Below, one piece after another: positions 13,801 through 27,664 of a DNA stretch of 64,000 nucleotides. Positions within the stretch are counted from its first letter, which is position 1. Every line of letters starts with the position of its first letter. Below the pieces are notes generated by a model, which was not told the DNA's origin, ran no database searches, and was given only the letters and a program-made list of their open reading frames with translations. The stretch is from Temnothorax longispinosus (Eukaryota; Arthropoda; Insecta; Hymenoptera; Formicidae), in assembly GCF_030848805.1 (NCBI RefSeq), contig NC_092364.1, positions 2,108,001-2,172,000 on the forward strand. The letters run 5' to 3'. Both the position numbers and the translations under genes were made by a program.

Positions 13801-16800
13801 TTAAGAAAATTATGCTTAATTAAAAAAAAATTATGTCAAAAGCACCTGTTTTATGAGGACCTTCTACGAAACCTTGACTTCCAAATCCATTTACGTGCAA
13901 CAATTTAATAGTTTATCCGCACGATTCAAAGCTTAAAGAGGACTGAAAAGATCTCGAACCCGTCACCCAGAAGGATGAGAAGGAAAAAAAACGATGTAGC
14001 GAATCAAGGATCGAGCGGGATGACTCGCGGACCTCGATGATGCGCGTCCTCGACGACTTGTGTCCTTGGATCGACCAAGTTGATGATTTAATGAGCTACG
14101 TACCGCGCAATCCACGAAATCTAGATTCATTCTCAGTGATGGCACGTGCGATTACAGGGTTGTACAGAGTCAAAAGGAAGTCGTGTTCTTTCAACATCTT
14201 CAATTAGAAAGGACGAAATTGGCGCAAAAATCGGGCTCAGGACTGCTGAGAAATTATAGTAATGACAGGGAATAATACAAAGGATGTAACATAATCACAA
14301 AAACGACTTTTTGTATATCTTCTGCCGTTGCTCAAACATGTCTTCCTTTTAACATACAACCCGTGCATATGCATATTAGAATTTAAACATTAACGTAATA
14401 AAATGTTCTATTATTTAAATATTTCTATATATACAATCCTATCTTACTTTAAAACCTTTAAGCGATACGTTTAAAATGTATTGCAATGAATATTATTTTA
14501 TTATTTTACAAAAAGGTAGTTCCTCAAATTTCCCGATGTCGATTCCGTGGCGACCACCAAACGCCCCTTCAGCTTTATTTTTCCAAAAACTAATTCTCAC
14601 TGATAATGAAGATCGATGTACGACTTCGAGCGATGAGCGGAGACATTTATCAATACCGGTGATCATCATTTATTTTCTAAATATCTATTCTGTGCAGGGA
14701 CGGAAGGTAATTTATTATGACTGGTTCACGCCGATATTCTTACCGGAAGCCCGCAGCTGAATTAATACGCGGCTGAGAAATGGCGGACGGGCACTTAGAG
14801 AAACGCCATTTGTCATCCGGTTTATCGCGCGGGTTTTCCCGCGGGGGGAAAATTATAAATGCATTTCCATTGCGCGCCGCGCTATTGTTGTATCGTAAAT
14901 CGAGGCCGTACTGGAGGCCTATTAAATCGCGAGGATTCAGAAAAGAAAGGATGGAAAGTTGCCGCGGTGCGAAGGATCGCGGCGCGGGTCGTATACGTTT
15001 GTCTCGTGGGCGCAATCGTCACGCAATGCGAGAAACGCATTACACGTTGGAAAAGAAGGTGTAGCGAGAACACCTGCGAGGCCAAGTTCACACCTGCAGA
15101 TATGACAGACATGAAGATTAAATGAGCAACGTTAACAAATAAAAAAACGAACGAGGAGATAACATAAACGTCTGTATTATATGTTCGAAAGACTTGCACG
15201 CAATATATATACTGATTTATATTATATTTATTAACAAAATTCAAAATAAAACATTTTGATCATTAAATAATTATATAATATTAATACTAACTTTTTAACA
15301 ATTTTTCATAGCATTCTGTGCTAAAATAAATAATGATTTTCTGGGCCTTCTCACACAGAAGAGAAAGAAGGGCCAGAAAGGCTAGAGAAGATCCTTTACA
15401 GATTTGCAAAACCGCGCGTTTTTAGTTCGAGCTTCATAAGCGAGAGTATTTAATGGTTAAAAAATGTTTATTTTAAAAAATTTATTAAAATCAGCTTCTA
15501 GTCGGTGACATTCTCGCCGATTGATCTGTTTCGACCTTTTCCGTTATTACGCAGCTAGTCGAATCAAGTTTGGTTCGAGAAAGCTACCAGACACGTCATT
15601 CAGATCCCACAGGATCATAACAGCATAAATAAATTAGAAAATTGTGCACAATTAGCGCAAAAGCGCTCGGATCTCTTGTCGTTCACGGTGGTTGCAATCG
15701 ACTGATAAGCGTGAAGTCTAATGAGCGTGAAGCGGGATTACGCAAAGCGCACCACGGAAATAATCCCGAGAAACGATAACGACAAAAAGCTACTTTTGTT
15801 CGTTTTTATCACTACAAGCGGCTTACATTTTTCCTCTTTATATTGACTTTTTTCCTACAATATTGTTATAAACCACGGTGCATTCGTGCGCGGATCGTTT
15901 TTCAAATGCATTCGCGAATAATATTTTTCAAATTACGAACAAAACGACCGATCGCGAATAAATGAAATGGATTGAGAGGTTTGATGAGAGAGTAGTCGAC
16001 TCTCGTCTGCACGCGAGAGGGAAAACGCGAGTATTGAATCGGCGCGGGTGAGAGCGATCGTTGATTCTCCGCGCGCCTCTTCCTTTTGTTCTTGCAGAAT
16101 GGTCTCGTTATATGTACGACGGTACCTATCATGAGGTTGCCGAGAATGTCGAGTATACCTAAATCGAATCGCGGTGCTTAAATATCAGGGTCGCGTCGCT
16201 CACGACGCGTAATATCCGCGGCATTCCTAACGAGAAGGAAGAAAAAGAGATAACACTGAGCCGGAAATCATTAATGCCTCTCTGATAAGCGCAAAAAGTA
16301 GCGCGTTTGTCGACATTCAATCGAATGCAAGGTTTAAAATTTTATATCTTATCTTTTCGCTAGCGGAACGCGAGCGTTCGCCGTGTGTGACAAAGTACGC
16401 GAGCACTTCTCCCTGCACTTGCGCAATGAGCGCTAAGACTTATCATATCGCGTGGTTGAAAAAGAAATACTCGAGACTCTTTTGGGAAAATACTTGATCA
16501 CGTCTATAATTAAATCCGTCTGGTTTCCGACGCGCGGCTGATTCAGCTTCGCGAGGCGAGAAGAACTTGCAACGGCATAACGCGCGGCAGCGGCGGCGGG
16601 CACCACCGCTTACACTTTTCTCTTATGTAACGTAGATCGGAGTTTCTGCTCGGTGTAGCGTGCACACACAGCAGGCCGCCTCCGGGGAGCAAAACCGACG
16701 GACGAGGAGGCGGCGGCATTGTCTCTCACAGTCGCGTTCGGTAAACTTATTCCCTTTGTTCGCCGGACAGTCGGAAGACCGGAATTCGGGACGATCCCCG

Positions 16801-19800
16801 AATTTCCTTCCCTAACGCGCGCGATACTCTACTAACTTCGATAATGATCGTTGACCTTTCGCTGACTGTTATACACGATAGTCTTGGCATTTATGGAGGA
16901 TAATTGTGCGCAACGAAATGAAAATTTTACTTTTAGAATCGACTTTGCACATTCTCTTTCTTGTTATTATGTTTTGCAATTACTTTAAAATTATAACGAA
17001 TCAATATTGTTATATAATTGGGTTATATAAAAATTTCAGATAAGTATCTAATTACATATTATGTATTTATATAAATTTGAAAATCTTGTTGTGAGTTTTA
17101 TTAGGTATTTCATTAGTTATTAATTTAGTAATTTTATTAATAATATTTTAATATTAATATTAAGTTGTCTCATTAATATTTTGTTATAATTTTATCATTT
17201 AAAGATTATACGTTAGTGTTTTTTACATAAATTTGTATACAAACATTTATGAATAATTATTATTATAAAATTATTAATAATAAAATTAAAAAGTCCGAGT
17301 TTGAGCTTATATACATATAATGTGTTCTAATTGATCAAATGTGTCAAACGGAAATTTAATTTCGCTCAGTTTATACAAACTAAGCATAGACAAAGTTAAC
17401 ATCCGTCAAAGTACATTCGTGCAACCGTAGCGTCGAGGAAATGCGGTAACGTGGTATTTAATTCTCTTCCGGGCGATCAATTTTCCGAATATAAGCGTCA
17501 ATGTTATCTTTTTTTAAAAACATAGCATTACATAAGAGATCAACTCTCAAATATAAATATACATTCACTTATATATACTTATAAAATTTTAATATGCACG
17601 TCTTTATTCCTAATTTTTATCTCTTTAGCAGAAAATCTTCGGAGAAGGATCTTTAGGATCTATTGCAAAAATTACTTTTAGTACATTTCTTATAAGATGT
17701 CAATTAAATGTTTTGCGCGGAAAAGTGTCAAGGAAAAACGCGAGGAAAATCGGAGCAAGTCGATCGCCTTGTAACGTCGTAATTCTCGCGTTTGCTATTC
17801 ATCTCGTGTATTGTTGCTCGTTGTTTCTCTCTTTTTCCTTGATTCGACTAGCTGTCGACTCGGGGATAGTACAAGCGCGCTCGACGAAAGTGACATCATA
17901 TTCTCCGGGCAAACAGCCAGTTCTCATTGACTCTAATACCGGTTTCCTCGGCCCGGCCGGAGAACCTTCGCCGCGATCGTCGGGTTAGGTCGTAACCTTA
18001 GGAGACCGGGTTCACACGCCTTTTCTCATCTCTCTTTTTTCTGATTTTAATAGACGGTGGATAAGTAGCGGCAATCGCCGTCGTCTTTCTGAGACACCTG
18101 ATAGAGAAACGTCGCGCGCCGCTTCTATAATTAGCCTAATTATCACTCAGTATCGCAAATGCAAGTTAAGCCCCATGTGGCTGAGCGGAACGCATTTCTC
18201 AGCTCGGAAGTGTGACAGAATAAGGATATAAAATACAGGATGCTTCGGAACGATTATTTTCCTTAATTAAGGTTTTTTTTACCTAATTTACCTAATTTAC
18301 AGCGAGCTGTTGTTTAAAATCTTTTCCCTTCCATCGCATCTCTTCCTCTTCTTCTTTTCGCCGCGAGGTGCGGGAAGGGCTCTCACCTTTCACCCGAAGT
18401 AACTGTACAACGTAGAGAAGTCAAGGAACGGACTACAGCGCACCGATAGACGCGAACAGCTGCTGTGGGCGCTATAATCAGCCACGGTTCGGTTACGTGT
18501 CGGCGACGGCCGAGTGTACGGAGTAATTGATAACGCTATAATAACGGCACAATAATAAATAAATACGCGGCGTGCAGCCGAGAAAAAAAGCGGCGCTCCC
18601 GCTATCAGAATTAGCAAATAATCTCGCAACCGGTCGTCCGTTTTAAATATTGTTTTACATTCTCACAAATTGCGGAGTTAATCTTCTTGTGGCTATTCCA
18701 CCGGTAATTCCCAGTAAGCTCCCTCGAAACTATTCTCGAAGTCTATTTTTTTTAATTACTATTGTCTTTATAAAATATTTAATTAATTTAAATTTATATT
18801 AGCTTGCTTATTATTTCGAATTTTAAGGTGTTGCGTTATTAGTAAAAGGAAGAGATTTGACATAAAGATACTGTTTCTACTATTAGCTCGAAAATAAGCA
18901 TGGCGGTTCTAATTACTTTTCACCGCGTAATTAACACGACAACCCGTTTTGTTAGCAATATAGAAATAGACACATCCAACGGTGTGAGAGAAACCGGCGC
19001 CGCGGCGGCACAATAAAACGCAATGAGAATCCTAATGAACTCGTAGCGGAGTGCACCGAGAAAATGTTATTAACGTCGGCCGACCGAGCAATTATCGTTG
19101 TTTATGAATTATAAATTGTTAATTGTTACAATTATCTTTCGATCGTGTGGGATGGTAATTTACGGAGAGTTATTAAGACTCTTAACATATAGAAAATCAC
19201 AAAAGTGTAAAAATTAAAATCAAGTTTCACCGAAGCAAAGTAGGTAAAATCGACTTTAAATTAGGGAGGGGACAATTTGCAATGTTTGGCAATCACGCCC
19301 TGTATATTACGGGAATTACAAGATTATTAGCCGCGATATTTTTTTCCCATCGCAAATTGCGTCCTCTTACGTAGCTCTACCGTCTACCGAACCGATCGTT
19401 CGTTTCGAAATCTACGCGTACAAAAATCTCGAGCGAACGACGTATCATCCCTCAACAGAAGCTGCGCGGAAAGAAAGAAAGGAAAGACTTTACGTAAGAA
19501 ATCGGTTCGCTGCTTTCGTTTGTTCCGAAACGCGCGCGCCTTAGCCATTCACCGCGGAAGCGGTGAATCCACCTGGAAATCCAACTTCGAGCGACCGTCT
19601 GACTGTATCGAAAAAAAAAACCACCGAGGAGGAGCGTGTGCGCGGGCGAGAGATCGTGGAAACGCCGATATAGATCCGCGCACGCGATCCGCGCGGCCGC
19701 GAGACAACGAAACGTGCCTGACTTTTTCCTTCGCGCAGGAACGCGTTCAGGTATAGAGCGAGATAATAAACTGCCGAGGCTTCTTTCGCACGGGGATTTA

Positions 19801-22800
19801 CTTCGGGTTTCACGTCGGGTTTTATCGAATGATTTATTTATGGGATATATATTAGGGATTTAGTATACGGCAGCGATCTAACTAGCCTTCTCTACGTGAA
19901 GAAATTTAATGTGTGTTCGATTTCGAGATTGGTTTCTTTCTAATTTTTAAAGAGAAATCGGTCGAAAGAACCGCCACTTTCGCACGTAAATTACTCTTCC
20001 GGTGTGAAACCGAGGCAAAAGCCAATTTGCGAATTTGTAAAGCTGCCGTTTTGCAGCTGCACGCATCTCTCGCGCCCTTCTGTCCTTCGGTCGTCTGATT
20101 CGTGTCACAGACTTTTGCGGATGACTCGACGCGCGCTCCGCGTGAGAAATTCGCAGCCGCGACCGGCAACAATCGGAGCAACTTCGTTTTTCTTTTTCGA
20201 CTCGGTAACCCAGTGATGCGTGGCCTTTCTCACACGAGGGGGAGCCCCATTTAGCTCTAATTCGCGTTACCGCAGGCCCGATGCACCCCGATCGTGGAAA
20301 CTGCGACCGTCGGATAAGATCAGCGCGCCGGCTGCGCGCGACTTGCGCGTCCGGTGCAGAGACGCGCGTTTTACTACCTTTGTCTCTACGTTTCGCCCCC
20401 GCCGGCTAATCGTGGCATATCGAACGCGTCGAGATGAAAGCCTGTTAACCTGATTAACATAGAAAGGAAGATTTGCATGCGTACAATGTGAGTTACGAGA
20501 AGCAGCTCCGGCGATATCATCTTTTACAACGTCCTGACTCACTGGGTCAAGATTTTCCTCGTTTTCGGCCCTTTCCGGCATCGCGTTATAACAAAGAAGG
20601 TAATATATAATATTCGTGAATATATCGATTAATTGCTTGCATAAACTTTGATCATTAAAACTACATATTTAATACAATGGCAGTAACGCTGATTAATTAA
20701 TCGCGTATAAAACCATAAATTTCCTTATAAGAAGGAATCATAATTTCGTGCTGTCATCTGAAAATTTTCTATTTTATAGAAAAATAGATATGTTAAATTA
20801 CAAGGACATCCTGCAATAATTTTAAATTTTGTCATCGTTTGTAAAGAGATTTAATTTTATCTAACCTTGTCAATTTTATAATTTACATTATTATTAAGTA
20901 TTCTTCAGTTTTTATCAACTTTTATCACGTAAATACGAAAAATCGGAGCATATTTCACGGCAGACTCATCGTATCGCGATCGTGCCTCGTTCTTCGCGCG
21001 AGCATGTCGCGATCGAGACACGAGAGCGTGGGTGCATCGCGAATAAGCGTGTCGGGAAGGGGCCTCTCGATCGAAGTGAAAGTCGCGGCTCGGCGCGGCT
21101 CGGCTCGGCTCAGCTCAGCACGGCAACGCGTTCAGTCTCGCCACGATCTTCGCGGCAAGTGTTTCGCGTTGGGTTTCGATCTGCGGGTGGTTATATTTGA
21201 TCGAGCCTTGAACGTTGCCGACGATGCAACTTTTTTGCGGGAAAATGTGCGGAACGGTGCGATGTGTAACGTGCTTGTGACACCCTTGGATCAAAACGTT
21301 CCCCGATTGGATTGGACATTGGACGGTTCGATTGAAAGGTGCGATTGTTGAAGCCGGATATTATTTTGTTCGACAGATCACCGCTAAACTAAAATCAGGA
21401 ATTTCAGTTTATAGCTGTATTCTTGGACATCCGGAGTTAATATCTTCTCAACAAAAAATCTCTGGACATTTGCCGAAAAATTGCAAACCTGAACATTAAA
21501 TCAGAGAAAAAACAAAATTTTGAAATAAAAATTTTGAATTTTAACATTTGATTGGATTCTCAAGATATTCAAAATGAACGATATAAAATTGAAATGAAAA
21601 TACAAAATTATGTCGAATTAAATTTTTGTTAAGAGGAAATTGATTCCAAAATTTTATTTCTTTTATTTTGCAAGAAAAAAATATGTTTCATCAAAGACAA
21701 TTTATTGTATTTTAATGTCATGAAATGCCCACAAGGCATTACGCTTATTGTTTGGTGAGAAATAACTTTGCTTTCCTCAAAACGTGCATGTATGATTTAT
21801 TATTTATTCGATGCTATACGAAACGATCGATCGGCACATCGCACGAACGTGTACTACTTAGTACTTCATACATCTTTCATGTAGGACGTCTTATATTACA
21901 CGTACGTACGTAGTTCCGTCGTTATTAATTATGTATCAATAACAACGCTGCGGTAGTATTACAACGGTAAACATTTGTGAACATCTCGATATTATCATAT
22001 AGCATTTTTCGCTCAAAATTACGTATTTGATTATGACAGTTCTTGAGCTTTTATCTATGCATGTATTTTTATATATTACACGCAACAATTTAAATAACAT
22101 TTGTATAAATTAAAGAATTAGGACAATTTTGTGAAATTGTAATTTTAATATTACACTCAAAATAGATTCCAATATTAAAGAGGCGAAATGTCAAATATTT
22201 ATTTTAAAAAATTTACAAGAACAATAGCACTAAAACTTTCGTGACATATAAAACAATGTTTTATCAAACAGTTAAAGAAGTCGAAGAAGAGGCACGAAAT
22301 CGGGCATAACTCGGGCGACTCGTTTCCGCAAATTATAGATCGAGGAGATCGCCGCCGTTGGCGAGGAGGATAGGAATAACAGTTATCCTGCATTCTCCCC
22401 GGTCGTTAATTTCTCGCGTCGGACGGCCCGGCCGTATGTCGTTATGAATTCATAACGACGCTGTCGATCGTGCGGTGTGACACGAAAATTCGCCGAGCAG
22501 TAGCGGACGGAGTGGTAGGACCGGTCGCGCCGGCAAGTAGTCATCCAGACGTTGTCGTCAGGCGATTTAATTGGCCGTGCCGATCGCGAAGCATCGATCG
22601 TCCTTTTGGAAATCGATCGGGGTCTTCGCGGTAAATGCCCCGCAATCGTCGTCCTGACAAAATGAAGCTGATGGTGCGTGAATAATGCTTTATGCTGAAC
22701 GGTCTTTTCGGGACCCCATAAAGTTATGTATCTTCCTCTGCGACAATGGAAACTAATATTTTTGAAATGGTAAATGGTTGATTTAACGTAAGACGTGACT

Positions 22801-25800
22801 GTAAAAAAAGACAATGAAAGGTTTCAAGCTCGACTGGACCGAGTTTACGTTTGTAAAAACCGCTCTGAGATATTATTCCTTCGTGAAAGGCTTAACCTCG
22901 GGCTCTCGTGTGCGCGCGCGATAACGGAGATATTACCCGACCTCGCTTGAATATATGCGTAACTGCAGTCGTTCGTGCGAATCTGTCGAAGACAGTGAAG
23001 ACACACCGGAAAAGTTATTAGTCAGGTTACTGAGCGATTTAATTAATTAGAGCAGGTAAAATGCTGGTAAAATATTAATTTTGAAATTAAAGCACTTTAC
23101 TTTTAGAATTATGCTTCAATAATCGACAGCGTTCGATGGTGAAAGATGAATATTAAAATATTGATCTAAAATAAAAATATAGACTCTCAATTGAGTCCTC
23201 CCTTTTTCTCTCCTTCTTTCTTCCTCTTCTTTATTAAATTTAAATCAAATTTGCAATAAAGAATAACGTGAATTAGAAATAAATTGAGATTGTATATAAG
23301 CTCGTCCAGAGATCCACGAGAATTCAGATCTTGATTCTACTGAACGGCCGCCGCGTTTTCAGGTCGATACGCGCTCGTAGGATGCGCGATGCGTGGAGAT
23401 ATTGATGCACGCGGCGCGTCGCGACGCGTCCGCGTTCGATTCGACTCGTAGAGAAAGAACGAATCGATACGCGGCGCGCGCCCGTTCTCCACGTCCTGAT
23501 GCCCGGCTCGCTTCGGTCTGCCATGCGTGAAGGCACCGGCGGCCTTACGGTACATCGTGGCCGTCGCTGCATTATGGGCACCATGCCTAGCCCCGTGGGC
23601 GTGCGGGAGGTTGTTGTACCGAAATCTCTCCCGACGCACATCGTCTTCCAGAATAATCTCCGAAACACTCGCCGTACTCTCTTCTGCATGCCTGCGGACC
23701 TGCGGTATCTTGGCCGAACAAAAAAAAAACGAGAAACACACTTGGAATATCATTAAATAAAAAACTCATTTCCAAACAGTCTCAAATCCTATTTTTAAAA
23801 TGAGCGCTCTATGTGCTAATGAGGTTGCTAACGCGTTCTCCGTAACTTTATTGTGATACTCGACCTCAATTATTTTGGATATAAATTTTAATTGATGCGT
23901 TGAAGATGACAATTCATAATTATTCATCGACAGAAACTCCTAGTTATTAAACTTTCGTCATCGCTATTTTCTCCGGCTGGTTTATATGGAAATTACAGGA
24001 TTAGAACAACAGTAATTTGTATAGCGTTTCCGCAGCTGCAAAGTTAGTAGAGGAGTTGCGCTCGCGAATCCTTGGATTACCAGGCGCTGAGTCCGAATGT
24101 AACGCTCGTATATACATCGTTAGATAACAGAGCCGACGCGAAGGGAACGTGAAAGGTCTCTGGTTCACGGCGTGGCGACCGGTATCTCGCCGTATCGTTC
24201 GTTTCGTCGCGGCGAGTCGGTTCTGGTTGCCGAGCAGCGGCGGCTGCTATATACCCAGGTGAAGCGAGAGAGAGAGAAAGAGAGAGGACCGTATTCCTCG
24301 TCTCCTCGTTGCCCAACCACCTCGATTGTGGTCGCGTACGGTGATTACAGTGGCGGAGAATACGCGTTATGAAGGGTACAGGCGCGACGCACCCGCATCT
24401 CCTGGCGCACGGACACCTTTCTTGATTCTTTCAAGATTCAGTTCAAATCAATTGGTCTTCTTTAGGAGCTTTTCATAGATTGAGAAGCAGACGTACAATA
24501 CTTGATAGGTCTTCGTTAAATATATTAAATTGGAATTTATATTTAATAATTAAATAATATAAATTTAAAATTGAATTAAAATTCAAATTACCAGTTCTCT
24601 ATCGTGAGAACGTGAAAGAAGCACTTCGTACGCTTCTCGAAGTAGATGATAAACGCAATTAAGCGAACATCGCATGAATATGCGTGAAAATTGCCGTGAG
24701 GAATGCCCAACACGTTTCACGCGTGTAATTTCCCAAGACTCGGAGCAAGGCCTGAACGACTAAATGACTCACGTGCAGCATGAAAAATCGTGACAGTGAC
24801 ATTGGTCCGACTTATGGTGCTCTGACACCAGCATCGAGGGAGAACCGCCATTTATATCGTGGATGAGTCACAACGTGATGGTGGAATCAAATTTATCTGC
24901 AGTCAAGTGCACATCAAGTTCCCCCCCAAAGTCTTTTATCTGGTTTGGTATAAGCGGTTGCGTTAAATCGATGTTCTGGATAATTCGATATTTCGATAAC
25001 GCTTAAAGAAAGGGTTATTTCCTAATAATTCCAAGATTCCGATAACGTTACGCCCAGATTCACGGCAGATCGTTTATCATTGGACATTTATAGACGAAAT
25101 GAAATATCCCTTCGTCGTTCGATATTTAATCTCGGGTGCCCCGCAGAGCGTGGAGGGTTTTCGATTGCTCGAAAAACGGGGGGGCCTCTCGTTTACGGCC
25201 CGCCGGGTCACAGGTCGCGGCTGACTGATTCACAATGCGCAATCCCGGTCGTATATAGATATCCGGACGGCATTTTTTTTTCCTCTTCTCCCGTAAACGA
25301 GTTCTCCGTCGAACCGGAAAACGCAACGCGCGCCGTCGCGTCGCGTTGCGGTCCGCGTACGCGGTTGCGACGGAAAACTGTGGAGAACGGTCGACCGACT
25401 GGACAGCCGAAGATAAATCGCCGCCGTCGGTCGGCCACCAGCTGCCCGCATGTACGCGCGTATTGCGAAATAATATTTAAACTATGCAAGCTGCATTATA
25501 CGTGCGTCGGTTACTTGCGCAAACAACCGCGACTTTAAATCGGCGCATCGATTAGAATACGATCCATATGGCAGAAGCGATCGGACTTTTGCGCACCCAC
25601 GCTCGTGCAATATGGACTCGACTCGCGCCAGTTTTGGAGATCTAATCGCGAAATAAGAAACACAAACCGCAGCTATGATGGCTTGACAATTTCATAAACG
25701 GTATTTTGAAATGGCTAATTTTTATTTTTATCTGATTAATTACGTACACTGTTAAATTCTTAATGTCAAATTATATTCCGTTTCAGTCGTTTTTACTCAA

Positions 25801-26483
25801 TATGTTGTTAACTTAAGTGAACCAATTATTAACATAATACTATTTTGTGCTAAAATAATAAATTATGAGACATGGGTAGTTAAAAATAACAAAATGTTAT
25901 TTATCTATTCAAATGTCTCTAAATTTTTATTGGAAAAAGGAAATGTGCAGAAAAAACAGCGAGAAAGAAGAGATTCTAAATTTTGTTAATCCAGGATTAA
26001 TAGGGGAGGATTAATACGATAAAAATTTTGTTTTATATATATACATAATATACATATATCATTTTAAGGAGGGATATAAAGCTGAGAGAATCAAACCCGC
26101 GATAACATTAAAGATTCACGACACTCAGGATGTAATGGCAGCGCGAGGATACAATCATCTCGGTCGAATACCCGAGTGGGCCGGTACTATACTCAAGCCG
26201 TTATAAATAAAACCGAGACTGCTCGTGGTGGAAAGCACGGCGAAGAAGGAAAACGTGGGCGCGCGATTCCGCGATCCCCGATATCGATCGCAGGGATCGG
26301 CCGCGAACGAGGCCGAAACTCTCGAAGTAATCGCGTGAACTTTATTGTCTCGAGAAGCGATATTTCTTCGTAGACGAAGTTTCGCCGCGATTCTTTTTGC
26401 AATATTATCTGCCAATTTACTCAATCGCTCTCACTTAATTTCGTAGTTATTTTCTAATTGTATATCTTTTGAATTTTTTTTAG
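10841..26483. other. Long non-coding stretch, no gene seen
   Basis: About 15.6 kb without a recognisable coding exon. It holds a near-perfect 54-base hairpin at 12731-12784, a small hairpin near 15340-15380, a GGCTC-type short repeat near 21088-21120 and many AT-rich runs. A polypyrimidine tract and AG at 26474-26483 precede the exon at 26484, so at least the 3' part is probably intron. Distant 5' exons of the gene at 26570 may be hidden here. Confidence 0.5.
12731..12784. repeat. Short near-perfect hairpin
   Basis: The 24-base left arm starting TTTTTACATTTGACGATATA pairs with the right arm with one mismatch, around a loop of a few bases. It is AT-rich and may be a tiny foldback remnant. A role as an RNA hairpin cannot be judged from sequence alone. 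Confidence 0.55.
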
Positions 26484-26569
26484 GAGAAGAAATCGCAAGG
26501 AAGGTCAGCTCCGAGGGTGATTCTTGCCATCCGAGGCCACCCTTGCCACTCACGCGACCCGAGATCGCA

Positions 26570-27664
26570 ATGGCGAGACAACAGACCGTAGACCGAAACA
26601 TCCCTCATCTGCGGGACATCTTTGGCTTCGGCAGCAAATGGGAGAACGCACGCGGCCAGGCCGAGGAGAAGGCGCCCGGCCACGATAGCGCCGTGTCGGT
26701 GGGCTCCACGTCCGGCGAGGAGGAGAGCCCGAAGAACAGCAAGAAGAAGAAGTCGCGTCGCCGCGACAACAGCAAGACGCTGACGGAGAGCGACGTGAAG
26801 CACCTGGAACGGCATCTCTCCATGAAGAAGACCATACGGAAGAAGATCATGCGCGACCTGCAGCAGGCCTTTGTCGAGGACCCGAATGAGTTTCGCGTCG
26901 ACGACATCCCGCCGGAGCAGCTCAAGGCAGAGATCAATATCCAGAGTCTGAGCTTCGGCACGCCGTCCCAGAAGCAGGGACGCACGCGTGGCAATGCTGA
27001 GAGCACGTTCCTCGACATGCTGCGCGGTGGCGGTAAGAGATCTATTTTTGTCAAAATTAATCCCTCAATGCCCCTTTGCTTCTTTTGATAGTCACATCTT
27101 TAACGATAATATTTAGGCCACTAATTAGGAAGTTTCTTATTTTTTATTGTTTCGAGATCTCTTCAAGATGTAATAAGTTAGCAGATAATTTTTATTACAA
27201 TTTAATATATTTCGCCTTGAAATATCAGAGCAAATAACTTCGTTTTTAAATGTCATCAGAATTTACATAACTCCTTCAAGAAGAAATTGTAATATTTCTT
27301 TAACAAAAAGAAGTTATAATATTTCCTACATTTCTGAGAACTGACTATCAGAAGATCAAATTGGATTCAAAGGGTAATTTATTTGCAAAATAAGATCTAC
27401 CTCGCATCCTAAGTTTTAGCACAAAAAAAGATGCACTCGACTTCGGATTTTGTTATAAATCCATATCTTGCAGGTCTGGAGAAAAATGGGACGGATGGTG
27501 ACAGGGATTCGGGACACGGTGGATCGCCGATCAGAGAGGCGTCCAGCGCCCAGGATACGGATGACGAGTCCAGCTACGCGTACGAGGCGCCTACCTCGAC
27601 GCCGACGAAGAAGAGCGGCAACTTCTGGAGACGCTTCACCATGAAGAATCGCAACAAACGGTAA
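26570..27664 (+). CDS. Uncharacterised basic, low-complexity protein (two coding exons)
   Basis: I do not recognise the family. Coding exons are 26570-27032 and 27474-27664, joined in phase at GGC G|GT, giving 217 residues. A splice acceptor with a T-rich tract precedes 26484, so the first coding exon shown is not the first transcribed exon. The frame is open from 26484 to the ATG, so a start further upstream is possible. Visible features are a Ser/Glu-rich stretch at residues 40-55, a basic KKKKSRRR cluster at 58-65 (nuclear-signal-like), a charged probable helix at 71-105, and a Ser/Thr/Asp-rich tail ending in a basic WRRFTMKNRNKR motif. No signal peptide or membrane segment is seen. Codon use and intron boundaries look genuine. 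Function is not assigned. Confidence 0.75.

Noticed and set aside
23324..23760. Overlapping frames on both strands, including one with a LAPWACGRLL stretch
   Set aside because: Multiple mutually exclusive frames, no known motif, no clear acceptor/donor pair in one frame.
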